Shown: positions 30,613 to 42,156 of the stretch, in pieces
Numbering within the stretch: position 1 is the first letter of the stretch
Layout: each line of letters begins with the position of its first letter
Origin: Kitagawia praeruptora
Taxonomy: Eukaryota; Streptophyta; Magnoliopsida; Apiales; Apiaceae
Length of the DNA stretch: 64,000 nucleotides
Assembly (NCBI GenBank): GCA_037693485.1
Contig: CM075352.1
Location: 69,566,001 to 69,630,000 of the forward strand
Reading direction: 5' to 3'
Position numbers and translations under genes: made by a program
The notes under the pieces: model-generated
The model's input: the letters and a program-made list of their open reading frames with translations, nothing else
Told to the model about the DNA's origin: nothing
Databases searched by the model: none

Positions 30613-32292
30613 TGTTTGCACTAATTCACGCAAGCGTACGTGGTCACAAGTAATATATGAATAAGTCGAGTTCGTTCCCACAGAGATCTGGTTTTTAATT
30701 CAATTTAGTACCTATGCAACAATGTATGGTTATTATGCACTGCTAAGACAAATAACAATAATGGGTTTTGATTAACTAAGATTAACTAAAAAAACAAATT
30801 AGCAAACTAAGAATTAACTAACTAACAAGAATTTAAATCTAATTACTTCTGCAAGAAAAACCATGGAATCCTAACTTCATTAAATACTTCGCTTAGATCT
30901 GACGCCTTTAATCACTATATGCAATGGTTATGATATCTGATCGAATAACACGGAACAAGAATATGCTACTTCTCAGTGTACGAATACCAAACTAAACATA
31001 CATCCACAAAAGAGATAGAAGATGAATAGACACCAATTATGCTTAGACCCTATATCTCTATAGAATTTGAAAACATAACGATTGAAGAACAAGTTATCCA
31101 CATTGATCACATAGGGCAGTATAAGTATTTTCATCTCACACCACGAATCATATTGATAAACAATTATGAACCTATGCTAGCATGGCAAGTTCTAAATCTC
31201 AAGATCCACTCTCGCTTCACAAGAGATTAACAATTCAATTTAGATGTTAGCTACGCATCCAAAAGCATTAAGATTAACCATACGAGGATATCAAGAATTC
31301 ACCACACATAAATCTTTAAGGCATGCAAACTACTAAGCTACATAGATAAATCCACTAGGATCCCATGACAACGATTAGTTCATAACTAAACCTTTCGTCA
31401 CCACGGGATTTGATGAAAACATGGTAAATAACAAGATATGAATAAAAGAAGTAATTATATTAATAAACAAGAGTTTGAGAAAAACAAATCTAGAACAAAG
31501 GATGAAGTAGATCTAGATCCGTTGCTTGTCACGAGCGTTGAATCCTTCTCTCCTTTTCTCCCTTGCAGATCTAAGCTGGTTACAATAATAAAACTATGAT
31601 AATGTGTATCTATCTATTACAATGGTAGGATGTGTTTAAATAGGCTCTAAAAGTCTTGCCCAACAAGAAAATACCAAAACAGAATTATAATAGAATTTCT
31701 GCAAGATACGTTTCCTAAACTGATTCTGTTTTTAAGGAAAATTCGTGGCTGACTTTTCTTCAGTTTTTCTGGAACGTTCCAAACGTAATTGGACCTCTGG
31801 ACCACCTTAGAATGATAGAGAATCTCGTTATCTTCGCGTGGACTGCTTACGGGTCCCAAACGGAGTTGTAGAACTCAAGATATGGCCAAAATAGTAAAAA
31901 ACTGTAATTTTTTAGGGGCAACTTGCAGGGCAACTTGCGCCCAACAGTCTGTTCTTCGCGCAAATTGCTCCTACCCGGCGCAATTTGCTCCTGGTAATCC
32001 TATCCCAAGTTGTAGAAAATATCTCAGGCTTCGCGTGGGCAGTAAGATCGCTGAAAACAGAATTCTAGAACTCCAGATATGTCCAAAACAGTGTAGACTG
32101 CGCAACCGTCTCAGAAATCCGAATTTTAATCAATTAATTCCCCAAAAATTATAGAAGCATCCACCTTAGTCAACATTCTCGTAAATCTGCACAACTAAGT
32201 AAAACACATCAAAACTACAAGAAACTTGAGTCCAAGACAATCAATTTAAGCCAATTTAGAATGCTCCAAGTGGATATAAACTCCACTTATCA
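30613..32292 (-). repeat. 5' LTR of E3
   Basis: 1680 bp, TG...CA on the minus strand; longer than other family LTRs because of about 120 bp extra at 31430-31620. The GC cassette differs from that of A (units of GCAAATTGC and GCGCAAGTTGC). Confidence 0.88.
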
Positions 32293-33002
32293 TCTTACCC
32301 AGGGTACATACATCGAGAAAGTGCTTAAAAGGTTTAGCATGGAAAACTCCAAGAGAGGTCTCATACCGATGAGCCATGGAGTATCCCTTTCCGAGAAGAT
32401 GTCTCCTGAGACACTTGAGGAAAGAGAGCGTATGAGTAAGATTCCTTATGCTTCATCAATAGGGTCTATCATGTACGCGATGTTATGTACTAGGCCTGAT
32501 GTTGCTTATTCAATTAGTGTGATAAGCAGATATCAGTCCGATCCAGGTGAAGACCACTGGAAAGCAGTGAAGAACATCCTTAAGTACTTGCGAAGGACTA
32601 AGGATGTTTTTCTTGTTTTTGGTGGATCTGAGTTGAAAATAGAGGGTTATACTGACTCTAGTTTTCAATCAGAAAGTGATGATAGCAAATCCATGTTAGG
32701 GTACGTGTCTACTCTGAAGGGTGGAGCGATTAGTTGGAAGAGTTCCAAATAGCCTACAACGGCTGACTCAACAGCGGAAGCAGAGTTTATAGATGCAACT
32801 GACGTTGCAAAACTGTTTTGTGGCGCTTTCTTTTGATTAGGGAAATCATTGAAAGTAGAGATGTCAACATTGAGAGAGTTGACACACATAACAACATAGC
32901 AGACCCACTCACTAAACCGCTATCTCAGATTCACTTCGATCGTCATAATGAGTGAATGGGTATTAGATACCAGAGTGATTGGCTTTAGTACAAGTGGGAG
33001 AT
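32293..33002 (+). pseudogene. Copia RT/RNase H tail, plus copy
   Basis: Open to 32749, then TAG (32750-32752). Encodes GTYIEKVLKRF, a YASSIGSIMYAMLCTRPDVAY block and the RNase H motif IEGYTDSSFQS, followed after the stop by AEAEFIDATDVAK and a second stop. A purine-rich PPT (AAGTGGGAGAT) precedes the LTR at 33003. The TAG replaces a CAG kept in the inverted copy. Confidence 0.8.
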
Positions 33003-34560
33003 TGAAAGTGTTTGTCCTAAATCCAATCATGTATGATGAGTTAGGAAGAACTTTCATGTATTTTTATTTGATTTCATTAATATTAATAAAAGACATGTTT
33101 TGATTTTATTACGGGCTTTATCTATTTAAATTGTGTTAAATAAGATGTTCCATAGTTTAGAGTAAAGCTTCTAGAATTATAATGAGATCGTAATAGTGAG
33201 ATCTAGAAGATGATAACTCTGGACTTAAACAGTTCCCGAACATAGGATAACTAATCGGAAGTTAGTGAATCCGCAAAGATTGGTACATACTAGGCTTGCT
33301 CCTTTTAGGAGGATGTCTGTTCTCATAGGCATTTGTGTGGCGAAACTATAGCTAGTATGTAGGTGCTTATTAGGGAATAAGTTCACTGAACATGACTCGA
33401 TAAGTTGAACAACTAATGGAGTTTACTCACGTGTCAGATAGTTGTTCTCTGAGTGATAGTTGTACAAGTGTCCTTAGACTTGAGATCATTAGAGTAATCT
33501 TGTATATAATGAACTGTGCTTTGGTTTAGTCCTTAGTCTCAAGGACATCCATTAGGTCTATTCTGGGCATAGGGATTTGTGTATGGAGATAGTTAATGGT
33601 TAATAAAGGATCTACCCCTTCCAGTAAAGGAAGTGAATATCATATGTTATTCTTAGTATGCGAGTTCTGGAATCTCTGGCCAGAGTGTATGAAATTAGAA
33701 AGGAGTTTCTATTTTGCATTAATATGAACTTTGCATTATGAATAAGAAATCATATGATTAAATTTGATAGGCTTGACACGAGTTTCATGCCTTGTATTTA
33801 ATCGGGATATTGCAGGGTAGAAGGAATTGATTGTACGGTAACTAGCACTGACAGGTTCTTGGTATTCTAAGCAGTGAATTCATATTATCCGGATAGTCGC
33901 GATATGTTGAGAAGCATCACTCACGATGTAGAATAAATATAATTAATCAGTTAATTATATTTAATGAATTTTAGAATTCATATAAATAATAAATAAAAAG
34001 TTTATTATTATTTATTTCTACTACCGGCTTAATATTGAACCTACAGGGTCACACCATAAAAAGATTAATTTATTGATGAAGGTATTTTGAGAGAGAAAGT
34101 TGTTTTTAATAATGATTAAAATAGTTTAATTATTATTTAAACAATTTGTGGGATTTATATATATTAATATATACATGATATATTAATTATACTAAACCTA
34201 CATGAGCCCTATATAAAGAAAGAGATGTGAGGTGTTTTGATACACATTTGTGGTTTTGTGAAAACCCTAGTAGCCTCCATCTTCATCTCTCTCTCTCTCT
34301 ATCAAAAAGATCAAGGCACCATTTTTATAAAAGCTTGTTTTATAAAAGCTTCATCGAAGATTGTTCTTGGTGGATACCGGTAGAGTGCTTCACACTCTGA
34401 GAAGCAACTGCTAGCAACCATCCAAACCATCTTCGAATTTTCAAGGTAAGGTTTTGATTCCTTCGCTCTTTCATTTTTATATGATTTTCTATATGTACGA
34501 TACATGGTTTTTACGGAATAATTGTTATACCACGCTTCCGCTCGTCCGTAAATTCCTTTA
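33003..34560 (+). repeat. 3' LTR of copia composite
   Basis: 1558 bp, starts TGAAAGTG; the end CTTTA suggests an original CTTTCA. TATA box TATATAAA at 34210-34217. It abuts GTCCA of the interrupted gypsy LTR. Confidence 0.8.
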
Positions 34561-35627
34561 GTCCAGATGTCCAATTATTACTGGAACGGTCCAGAAATAC
34601 TGAAGAAAAGTCAGCTACGAATTTTCCTTAAAAACAGAATCAGTTTAGGAAACGTATTTTGCAGAAATTCTATTTTAACTCTATTTTGGGTATTTTCTTG
34701 CTGGGCAAGAATTATAGAGCCTATATAAACACATCCAACCTTTGTAATTTGTATCATTAGGAGTAGAACCATTACATATCAATTACTTAGGTTTATTTGT
34801 ATATTTTCATACTTTGTTTTTATCATGGTTTCATCAGATCCCATGATGACGAGAGGTTCAATTATGAACTAATCGTTGTCATGGGATTCTAACGGAGTTA
34901 TTTATGGATCTTTAGTATCTTGATGCTTTACAGATCTGTGTGTGATGTATATTTGATATCCTCGTATGGTTGTGCTTATTGAATTTAGATGCGTAGCTAA
35001 CATCTAATTTGTTAATCTCTTGTGAAGCGAGAGTGGATCTTGAGATTTAGAACTTGCCATGCTAGCATAGGATAGGTTGATGTTTTAACATCATGATTTG
35101 TGGCGTAAATAGAGATATTATGTTGCCCTATGTGATCTTAATAGACAACTTGTTCTTCAACCGTTATGTTTTCAAATCTTATAGACATATAGGGTCTAAG
35201 CATAATTGGTGTCTATTCATCTTCTATCTCTTTTGTGGATGTATGTTTAGTTTGGTATGCGTATGCTGACAGGTAGCGTATACTTGTTTCGTGTTGTCCG
35301 ATCAGATATTATAACCATTGCATATAGTGATTAAAGGCGTCAGATCTAAGCAAAGTATTTAATGAAGTTAGGATTCCATAGTCTCTCTTGCAGTAGTAAT
35401 TCAATTCCAATTCTCGTTAGTTAGTTAATTCTTAGTTTGTTAATTTACATATTAGTTAATTTAGTTAATTAAAACCAAATCTTGTTATTTGTCTTAGCAG
35501 TGAATAAAAACCTTACATTGTTGCATAGGTACAATACTGAATTAAAAACCAGATCTCTATGGGAACGAACTTGACTTATTCATATATTACTTGTGACCAC
35601 GTACGCTTGCGTGATTTAGTGCAAACA
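34561..35627 (+). repeat. 3' LTR of element A, second part
   Basis: Continues at GTCCAGATGTCC exactly where 21680 stopped and ends GTGCAAACA before TSD GTACT (35628-35632). Confidence 0.9.
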
Positions 35628-35632
35628 GTACT

Positions 35633-36786
35633 CAACACCAACAACCTTGCGATGTTGCCATATAGCATATTCCAACATCTTTGTCCCTCTACAGCAACAC
35701 CAGTTGATATAAATTTTCTGAAAATTTATAATTTAAATATTTTTTTTGGATTTTGTTTTACTTCTGATATTCTTCAAATTTTGAAAAATACAAAAGAAAA
35801 ATAAAGCAAGTCAATGTAAACTAAAATATAATTTGAATAAATCACATTTATCAACTTTTATAAAACTAAAATATATCATTAATTCCATTACAAAAAATTA
35901 CTAATTACACAAGTCAAATCATTATACAACTAAATCTACACTCCATTTATCACGTGAATATACATGAGCCAACTGTTCAACTCCTTTTCCATGAATACCT
36001 TATTCCGTTTCTGGTCTTATTCCGTTACTGATCAACTGATCATGAATACATAATTAGCAAATATACATTGAATTTTTTGGACTGACAACAAACCCACGGA
36101 CAAGTGTTCTTCATGCAGTCGGTCTAGCATTACCATAAATTTTTGTCTCAAACATGACTTGAGTCTCTCCCAAAGATGAATCTCCTTGCCCAGTCATATA
36201 CGACGTCGACTAGCACCCTTGTGCGCCAGCTCACTTGCTAAATTCAGGCAAATGCTACAGTAATTGGACCAAAAAACTAAATAATACATGAAATCAATCT
36301 GCAAGAAAAGCAATGTGCCAAAACTGCTAAAGAGGTTAAATGGTGACGTATGGAAGGGCGACATATAAAGTAAGCTTGTGACATTAATCTGGTTATTTAA
36401 GCCGAAGTATAAGTTATACTTACAGAATTCGCAGGTGAGCAAGTTTTCCAAGATCAGGTGCTAATATTCCTTCCAACGAAAGCCCATTGAGATTCCTTTG
36501 GTACAATAAACAATTACAATTAAATAACTAGAACGCATATCTTCTCATATTAACACTAGACAAGATATTTTCCTATGATTTTTGATATCATTTTAATTCC
36601 TGTATAGATTAGATTTTTTTAAAACAGATTTAGTTACTCTTAAATAGGGGACAGATCCTCTGAAATCACAAACCTAGACACTGATTATATTTTCTATTAG
36701 AGAGAAGTGGACGTAACATTATCAGTTATATTTATATCAAGTAGGATTAGAACTTACAGTATATGCATGCTTCCATTTCCAAAAGC
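35633..36786 (+). mobile_element. CACTA-like DNA, right part, carrying LRR-kinase exons
   Basis: 35633-35700 repeats the CAACACC/GTTGCC/CAACATC subterminal style of 16417-16682, so it is the continuation of that element after the GTACT insertion. 35700-36420 is AT-rich with no recognised feature. From 36424 two short exons of a host gene appear on the minus strand. The element end is not seen; a gypsy LTR fragment follows. Confidence 0.55.
36424..36495 (-). pseudogene. LRR receptor-like kinase exon fragment
   Basis: A 72-nt (24-codon) exon, the classic unit length of LRR exons, bounded by AAAG acceptor (36496-36497) and GTAAGTAT donor (36418-36423). It reads NLNGLSLEGILAPDLGKLAH, a plant LRR repeat. 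A second exon with GTAAGTTC donor lies at 36758-36789 (minus), and the two join in phase. The LRR style resembles MRH1-like receptor kinases. No kinase domain or start is present, so it is a captured or truncated fragment. Confidence 0.65.
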
Positions 36787-37104
36787 TTCACGCAAGTGTA
36801 TGTGGTCACAAGTAATATATGAATAAGTCGAGTTCGTTCCCACAGAGATCTGGTTATGGTTTTAATTCAGTTTTGTACCTATGCAACAATGTTTGGTTAT
36901 TATGCACTGCTAAGACAATTAACAAATTTGGGTTTAATAAACTAAATTAACTAAGAAGTAAAATTAACAAACTAAGAATTAACTAACTAACAAAAATTTA
37001 AATCAAATTACTTCTGCAAGAGAAAGCATGGAATCCTAACTTCATTAAATACTTTGCTTAGATCTGACGCCTTTAATCACTATATGCAATGGTTATGATA
37101 TCTG
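36787..37104 (-). repeat. Gypsy LTR fragment (last 300 bp)
   Basis: Minus strand, closest to the E3 LTR. It lacks the terminal 16 bp at its left edge and is cut on the right by element F. Confidence 0.8.
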
Positions 37105-37105
37105 T

Positions 37106-38185
37106 TGTGAGAGGAATTTGGTACAACACTTCGAGAGAATATCGCTGGAATAACGGATGAATCGCTTGATTTCCAGCTGCAGAATCGGCGTTCAAGCGTT
37201 TACAGCCCGGCGTTCAACTGCCAGAGTGGGCGGTTGTTTGTAATGATTTTGGGACTGAGTTTGCAAGGTCACCAGATAGCAAAGATGGAGTAATTCCTAC
37301 TCAGTCGATCCCAGCTGCCAGAGATGTGTATTGCTCAAGTTTTCTACATGATTAATGTAGAGAGAAGTGAGATTCAACCCTTGCAAAGTGCCTACATATC
37401 CTATATTTATAGGAATCAAGTCCCATGTAGTTCTAGGGTTTTGGACTTCTTGTTGATAGCTCAGCCACGTTTTGATAAGCCTTATCCTCCTGACCATGAT
37501 GATCCATTGGTTATTTTGTTGATGAAGAAGAGTCCTAGCTCCCTTAGGACACTGCTGAACCCTGGCCTTCCGTTGTACAGCCGCCTATATATATACATAG
37601 TGTATATATCACATATGTTTTATATTTATCTTCCTCAACTGAACTGATCCAGTTAATTATCCCAGATGATATGATTATCCAGTAGTTATCCCTTCATAAA
37701 ACCATAGTTATCTTCATATTTATATTATTTTCCATCATATATCCACATATATATACATAATCCATGTATATATAATGATTATCCACGATTTCAGAGGTTG
37801 TTGGGCCACTCCTGATGTTTAGGAGTTATCCAAATGTCTGTTAGAGCGATATATATCCGTTCTCCTACAATTTAGGAGGCTGCTGGGCCAAATCCCGCGG
37901 ATTTTCGGGGTACGAGTATGAACCTCTGCCTGGAAGCCCTTCACCTGCATGAACCCCTATAAGGCCTCCACACAGCAGTACCCCCACCTGGGTTCAGACA
38001 CCTGAATCCCTGCATGAATGAACCCCGAACCAGATGCCAAAATCTTCACCTTTCAGAATATTTCTAAGGCATATTGGGCCAAAACATCCATACCTAGTCC
38101 AGCCTATCCATCCATATCCACATTACTCAAACTCGTGACCTTAATGGGCCTTAAATCAAGCTCAAGGCAGATTTTGGGAACAACA
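37106..38185 (-). repeat. Putative 3' LTR of element F
   Basis: About 1.08 kb, minus strand TGTTGTTCCC ... CTCTCACA. Called from the TG...CA ends and from the PPT at 38186-38203; no second copy is available to prove it. Confidence 0.55.
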
Positions 38186-38203
38186 ACTACCCCCCGGTTC
38201 TTT
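38186..38203 (-). promoter_or_regulatory. Polypurine tract of element F
   Basis: Minus strand AAAGAACCGGGGGGTAGT just before the LTR. Similar blocks (CCCCCCGGTTCCTTGTAGCC on plus, and a weaker copy) recur at about 48090 and 47840. Confidence 0.5.
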
Positions 38204-38869
38204 GTAGCCTTTTAATGCAAAAGGAACCAAAGTATGACATGATCTAATCCTTCCTTATCTTCCTCAGAGAAATACATAGCTTCCACATCATGCTTCCAAG
38301 CTTACATGAGCTAACTCGGCATAAGAAACAGGAAACATAATGCTTTCACATATGTACCCCATCTGAATCCTTAAATGAACTCCTTCCACATACCTTAGAC
38401 TATGCATAGCGCACCAGTTCCAATCATGAGCTTTTTATCCTTATCACCTGAACCTACCAACTTCCAGCCTTCTTCCTTGAAAACCATAGCTTGACTTCTC
38501 GATATATTTTTTTTCCTTGTGAGGTTGGCCTCCATATGTGAATCCTTGTGGGTGAAGCCATGAAGCTTCCGCTGTTACATATAGGCTTCAATCTTCCAGA
38601 ATCCTGTGCTACCAAGATAACTAGAAAAAGTGATTAGTAACATGAGCTAAGTAGCTCACATACATAATGCATATAATGCATAGATGCAAATATGATTATG
38701 CAAGTGCATATGATTTTGTATAAATAAACCTATTAATGGCTTCGCACTCAAGCAGAACCTTGGCGAACGCACCCCTCAAGACATTTGCCACAACATTTAG
38801 AGATTTCCATGAACCCATCACAATGGACCTCTCAAGATGTTGTTAAGTTTTTCGAGACTTCATGAACAT

Positions 38870-38960
38870 GTGCCCATAAACCATAGGACTTTTCCAAACC
38901 GTGCCCATAAAACCATTGGACTTTGCCAAACCATGCCCATAAACTATGGGGCTTTTCCCA
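38870..38960. repeat. Short tandem repeat, about 3 copies
   Basis: Units close to TGCCCATAAACCATRGGACTT, about 32 bp each, inside element F. Confidence 0.6.
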
Positions 38961-39734
38961 AGTGAACCTATAATCCATATGATGCAGATGATCTTATATG
39001 CGTACCCCAAGAGGGACCTAGGTAAGGCTATAGAAACCTCCACAATTGTAACTATGTCTTTCCAAGTGGTTACGTTATGAGGAATATAGTATGCCCAAGT
39101 ACCTATCAGCCAGCAAGTTTGAAAATAATTTTGAAAATCATGCATAATGTAAGTAAATATATGTCATGATGACCCTTTGTGTATAAATCCATGCGAGTGT
39201 GAGATCATGTGATACGCACTTCCAGATGAACATGAATTAATGTGTGATAGAGGATAATGATCCATTTGAAAAGATGAACTTCGCAATGAAGTTTTTGGCT
39301 AGATGCTATATAAATTTCCTTGTATGCGTAGAAAACATGTGTGATAGACAATATGTAAAAGAATGAAAGTAGAACTTATCTTTTCTTTTAGCACGTCAAT
39401 CCAAATCAGAGTTCAACTACAGAACCCTTCAGGTTGGGGCTGCCTCCCTTTGAGCATAAGATGAAGACCTCTTTCCATTATGTAAGTCCTTCCATTGTGA
39501 GATGTTGAATACACCCCGAGTATCAGAGTTCCTTCATGCATGATATGTAAGCCTTCCTCCACTTGAATCCTTGAACCTTGGTTTGTGCATATTCCATATG
39601 TAAAGTAGACTGCTTAGGGGTACGTTCAACCCTAGGGGTTCACCCAGTTGTACCCTTGAAAGTTTTATAAATATCGAGGCTTCACGCAATAGCCTTAACT
39701 TGTATATATTTGTTCACATGCTGTGGATGATAAG

Positions 39735-40180
39735 GGGACACCACTACCTGTCAAGGGTTCACGTGGCCCTGGCCACACTACCTATGAAGGGTTTACATGG
39801 GCGTAAGATTGATAGGAGCTTTGTTCACCTAGGATACCCAGGGTCAATGCGAACCCGGAAGGTTCCACTACCTATTGAGGGTTCACGTGGACCTAGCCAC
39901 GCTACCTGCCGAGGGCTTACGTGGGCTTGAAGCTGATATGAGCATTGTTGTGTACTCATAATGTAAATAATAAGAGGACACCACCACCTGTTAAGGGTTC
40001 ACGTGGGCCTGACCATACTACCTGTTGAGGGTTTAGGTGGGTCGTAGACTGATGGGAGCATTAATGCATTCCCATGACATATGTAGTGAAAGGGCACCAC
40101 TACCTATTGAGGGTTCACGTGGGCCTAACCACACTGCCTGCCAAGGGTTTACGTGGGCTTTAAGTTCATGGGAGTTTCGC
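39735..40180. repeat. Tandem repeat, about 115-bp unit, four copies
   Basis: Each unit contains ACCACTACCTGTTGAGGGTT, CACGTGGGCCTRACCACACT and a second half-unit with TTACGTGGGC. Diverged copies, inside element F. Confidence 0.75.
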
Positions 40181-40261
40181 TAGCCTAGTGTCCCTAGGAT
40201 CGACACGAACCCATGACATGCATAATCCATACATGTTAAAACCTACTCATGCATAATCCAT

Positions 40262-40495
40262 ACATGAGAAATCCAATCCATGAAATCCAAATCCAAATCA
40301 AATCCAAATCCAAGTCCAATCCAAATCCAAATCCAACCCAAATCCAAGTCCAATCCAAATCCAAATCCAATCCAAATCCCATCCAAATCCAATCCAAGTC
40401 CAATCCAAATCCAAATCCAATCCAAATCCAGATCTAAATCCAATCCAAATCCAAATCCAATCCAGATCTAAATCCAATCCAGATCCAATCCATAC
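40262..40495. repeat. AATCCA/AATCC minisatellite
   Basis: About 230 bp of AATCCAAATCC-type units. It is free of stops in several frames on both strands, which creates spurious ORFs of the IQIQSKSNPNP type; not coding. Confidence 0.95.
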
Positions 40496-40721
40496 TCCTA
40501 GAGGAAGCCCGTACCTAAGAGGTTCATACCTAAAAGGTTCCTACCTAATAGGTCCATACATGTACTACCCCTATAGTTCTTTGGAATAACCTATCTTATA
40601 GTAAAGAACTAGGTTCACGTAAACAATAACACATGAACACATATAGAAGGCATGTGAACATAAAACATGAAGCACATAAGTACACATAGCACACAAAGCA
40701 TATAAGTACACATAGTCATTC

Positions 40722-40726
40722 ACAGC
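40722..40726. repeat. Target-site duplication ACAGC of E4 (left)
   Basis: ACAGC lies immediately before TG at 40727 and again at 46608-46612 immediately after the right LTR end. Confidence 0.88.
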
Positions 40727-42048
40727 TGTTTTGGCCATATCTTGAGTTCTAGAAGTCCGTTTGAGGCCCGTAAGCTGTCCACGCGAAGAGGAGAGAAATG
40801 TCTACAAATCTGTCCAGGGGTTCACAGGCGCTGCAGCGCGTCCCTAGGCGCAACAGCACGTTCCAGGCGCTGCCTCTCAGAAATCAGGCGCTATAGCGCT
40901 TGGGAGGAGCATTTTCCAGGAACTGTCTAGCGCAGCAGCGCCCCATTGAAGGGCTATAGCGCTCGAGCGTTTTATTCCCTTAATTTGGGTCAAATTGTGT
41001 TGGGCCTATTTTATTAGGGCAGCAGCTGGGACTTTATTTGTATCATGTTAGACCTAAAAACATATGTATGATTAGTTTAGTTTTCTCCTTAGCTACTATC
41101 AACACTTTTTCATCTAGATTTCAAGAACAATTTCAAGGAAATTCTCCAAGCTAGTGACAAGCAAGGATTATTCTTTGGAACCTTTGTACTCTTCTATTTT
41201 GGGGATTTATTTCTAACCCTTATTTCTTCTTCCATATTTACTTGCTTATTTTAGAATTATGTTTTCCATAGAACCCGTGATGACAATTAGGTCAATTATG
41301 GGCTAATTCGTTATCATGGGATTTTAATGGATTTTTCTATGGATTCTAATAATTGAGTGTTCTTATGCCTTGGTGTGTGATTGATGGTATTGATTGTCTA
41401 GTATGTTTATGCTTATTCGTTATAAGTGAGTCGCGAACACTTGTAATTGTTTGTTTAATCCTAGTGAATGCGAAAGTGGATCTAGGGTTTAGAACAATTC
41501 ATGCTAGCATAGGTTTTTGCATGTGAAGAACATGTATTAATTTGTGATGTAATTCTAACCGTCTTGCATCGACTATGTGGTTTAATGGGTGCTTGATTTT
41601 CAACCGGAATGTGTTCAATTGCTATAGACATATAGGGACTACACATATTTGGTGACTACTTGACTTCTATCAATTGTGGATGATCAGTAGGATGGTATAT
41701 GCACAACGAAAGTTGGTGTGTATCAGTTTAGTGCATCTAATCAGTAATCAACTCGGTCACATGCTAGGCTAAAGGGCATAAGATTCTAGATGAAGTAGTA
41801 AATGAAATTGAAATCCCATGTTTATTTATTATAAAGTTAAAAGTTAAGTTATTTTCTCGTAATTGGCTTAGTTGGTAATTAATCATTAATTAAATCAAAC
41901 CAATATTGTGATTGTCTTAGCAGTGAGTGTAAATCATAAGCTGGTGCATAAGTGAACGTAACGAACAATTTGAGTCTCTGTGGGAACGAATCTTATTTAC
42001 TCTATATTACTTGTTGACCACGTTCTCTTGCGTGAATAAGTGCGAACA
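40727..42048 (+). repeat. Left LTR of E4 (5'-truncated)
   Basis: Begins TGTTTTGGCCATATC, 220 bp into the full LTR, and ends GTGCGAACA. Its GC-rich cassette (about 40810-40975) contains the palindromes GCGCTGCAGCGC and GCGCTATAGCGC. Confidence 0.88.
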
Positions 42049-42054
42049 AGTTTT

Positions 42055-42071
42055 TGGCGCCGCTGCCGGGG
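42055..42071 (+). promoter_or_regulatory. Primer binding site, tRNA-Asp type (E4)
   Basis: TGGCGCCGCTGCCGGGG, seven bases (AGTTTTT with the first base at 42049) after the left LTR. Confidence 0.85.
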
Positions 42072-42156
42072 ACTCGGTTCATTGTTTGTTTAGTTATGAT
42101 CTTGTCATCAGTTTGGATAAAATTCACTGACTCGGACATTTTTTTTTTCTTTTTAT

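Larger units (their letters stand above)
24561..32292 (-). mobile_element. Gypsy element E3, gag-protease only, 3' LTR truncated
   Basis: Sense is minus: 5' LTR 32292-30613, primer site, 890-codon gag-protease ORF, hairpins, 2.7 kb non-coding, PPT, 3' LTR cut to 502 bp (25062-24561). No RT, RNase H or integrase. It is inserted in the copia RT region; the right edge is an intact LTR end, the left edge a microhomology break. Confidence 0.85.
21681..34560 (+). mobile_element. Rearranged copia composite with inverted 3' end and nested gypsy E3
   Basis: Outer ends are the start (21683, TGAAAGTG) and the end (34560, CTTTA) of one copia LTR, flanked by an imperfect 5-bp duplication (GTCAT against GTCCA). 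Inside, left to right: 117 bp of LTR start; an inverted LTR (24104 to 21797); inverted RT/RNase H tail; gypsy E3; RT/RNase H tail in plus sense; a complete 3' LTR. The left junctions show microhomology TTTA (21793-21796) and TGGA (24561-24564). The 5' portion of the copia (gag, protease, integrase) is missing. Confidence 0.75.
16683..35627 (+). mobile_element. Gypsy element A, non-autonomous (interrupted by 12.9-kb insertion)
   Basis: Without the insertion at 21681-34560 the element is about 6.07 kb: LTR 1554 bp, tRNA-Asp-type primer site, one short gag-derived ORF, about 1.9 kb non-coding, PPT, LTR 1557 bp. No protease, RT or integrase is present. It is flanked by GTACT. It resembles TR-GAG or LARD-like non-autonomous elements derived from the Athila/Tat branch (branch assigned from the gag-protease of relative E3 and the primer site). 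Confidence 0.88.

Noticed and set aside
34311..34574. 87-codon minus-strand ORF in the copia LTR
   Set aside because: Lies wholly inside an LTR leader region, is not conserved in frame in the inverted LTR copy and has no recognisable feature.
39735..40180. Regular repeats that could be taken for a CRISPR-like array
   Set aside because: Units are tandem and diverged without unique spacers, and the DNA is a plant nuclear retroelement.
40243..40495. ORFs on both strands through the AATCC repeats
   Set aside because: They exist only because the repeat unit lacks stops in several frames; composition is purely periodic, with no domain or start context.
40742..40930. 62-codon ORF repeated in both E4 LTRs (46184-46411 on minus)
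   Set aside because: Created by the GC-rich cassette in the LTR; no homology or start context, duplicated only because the LTR is.
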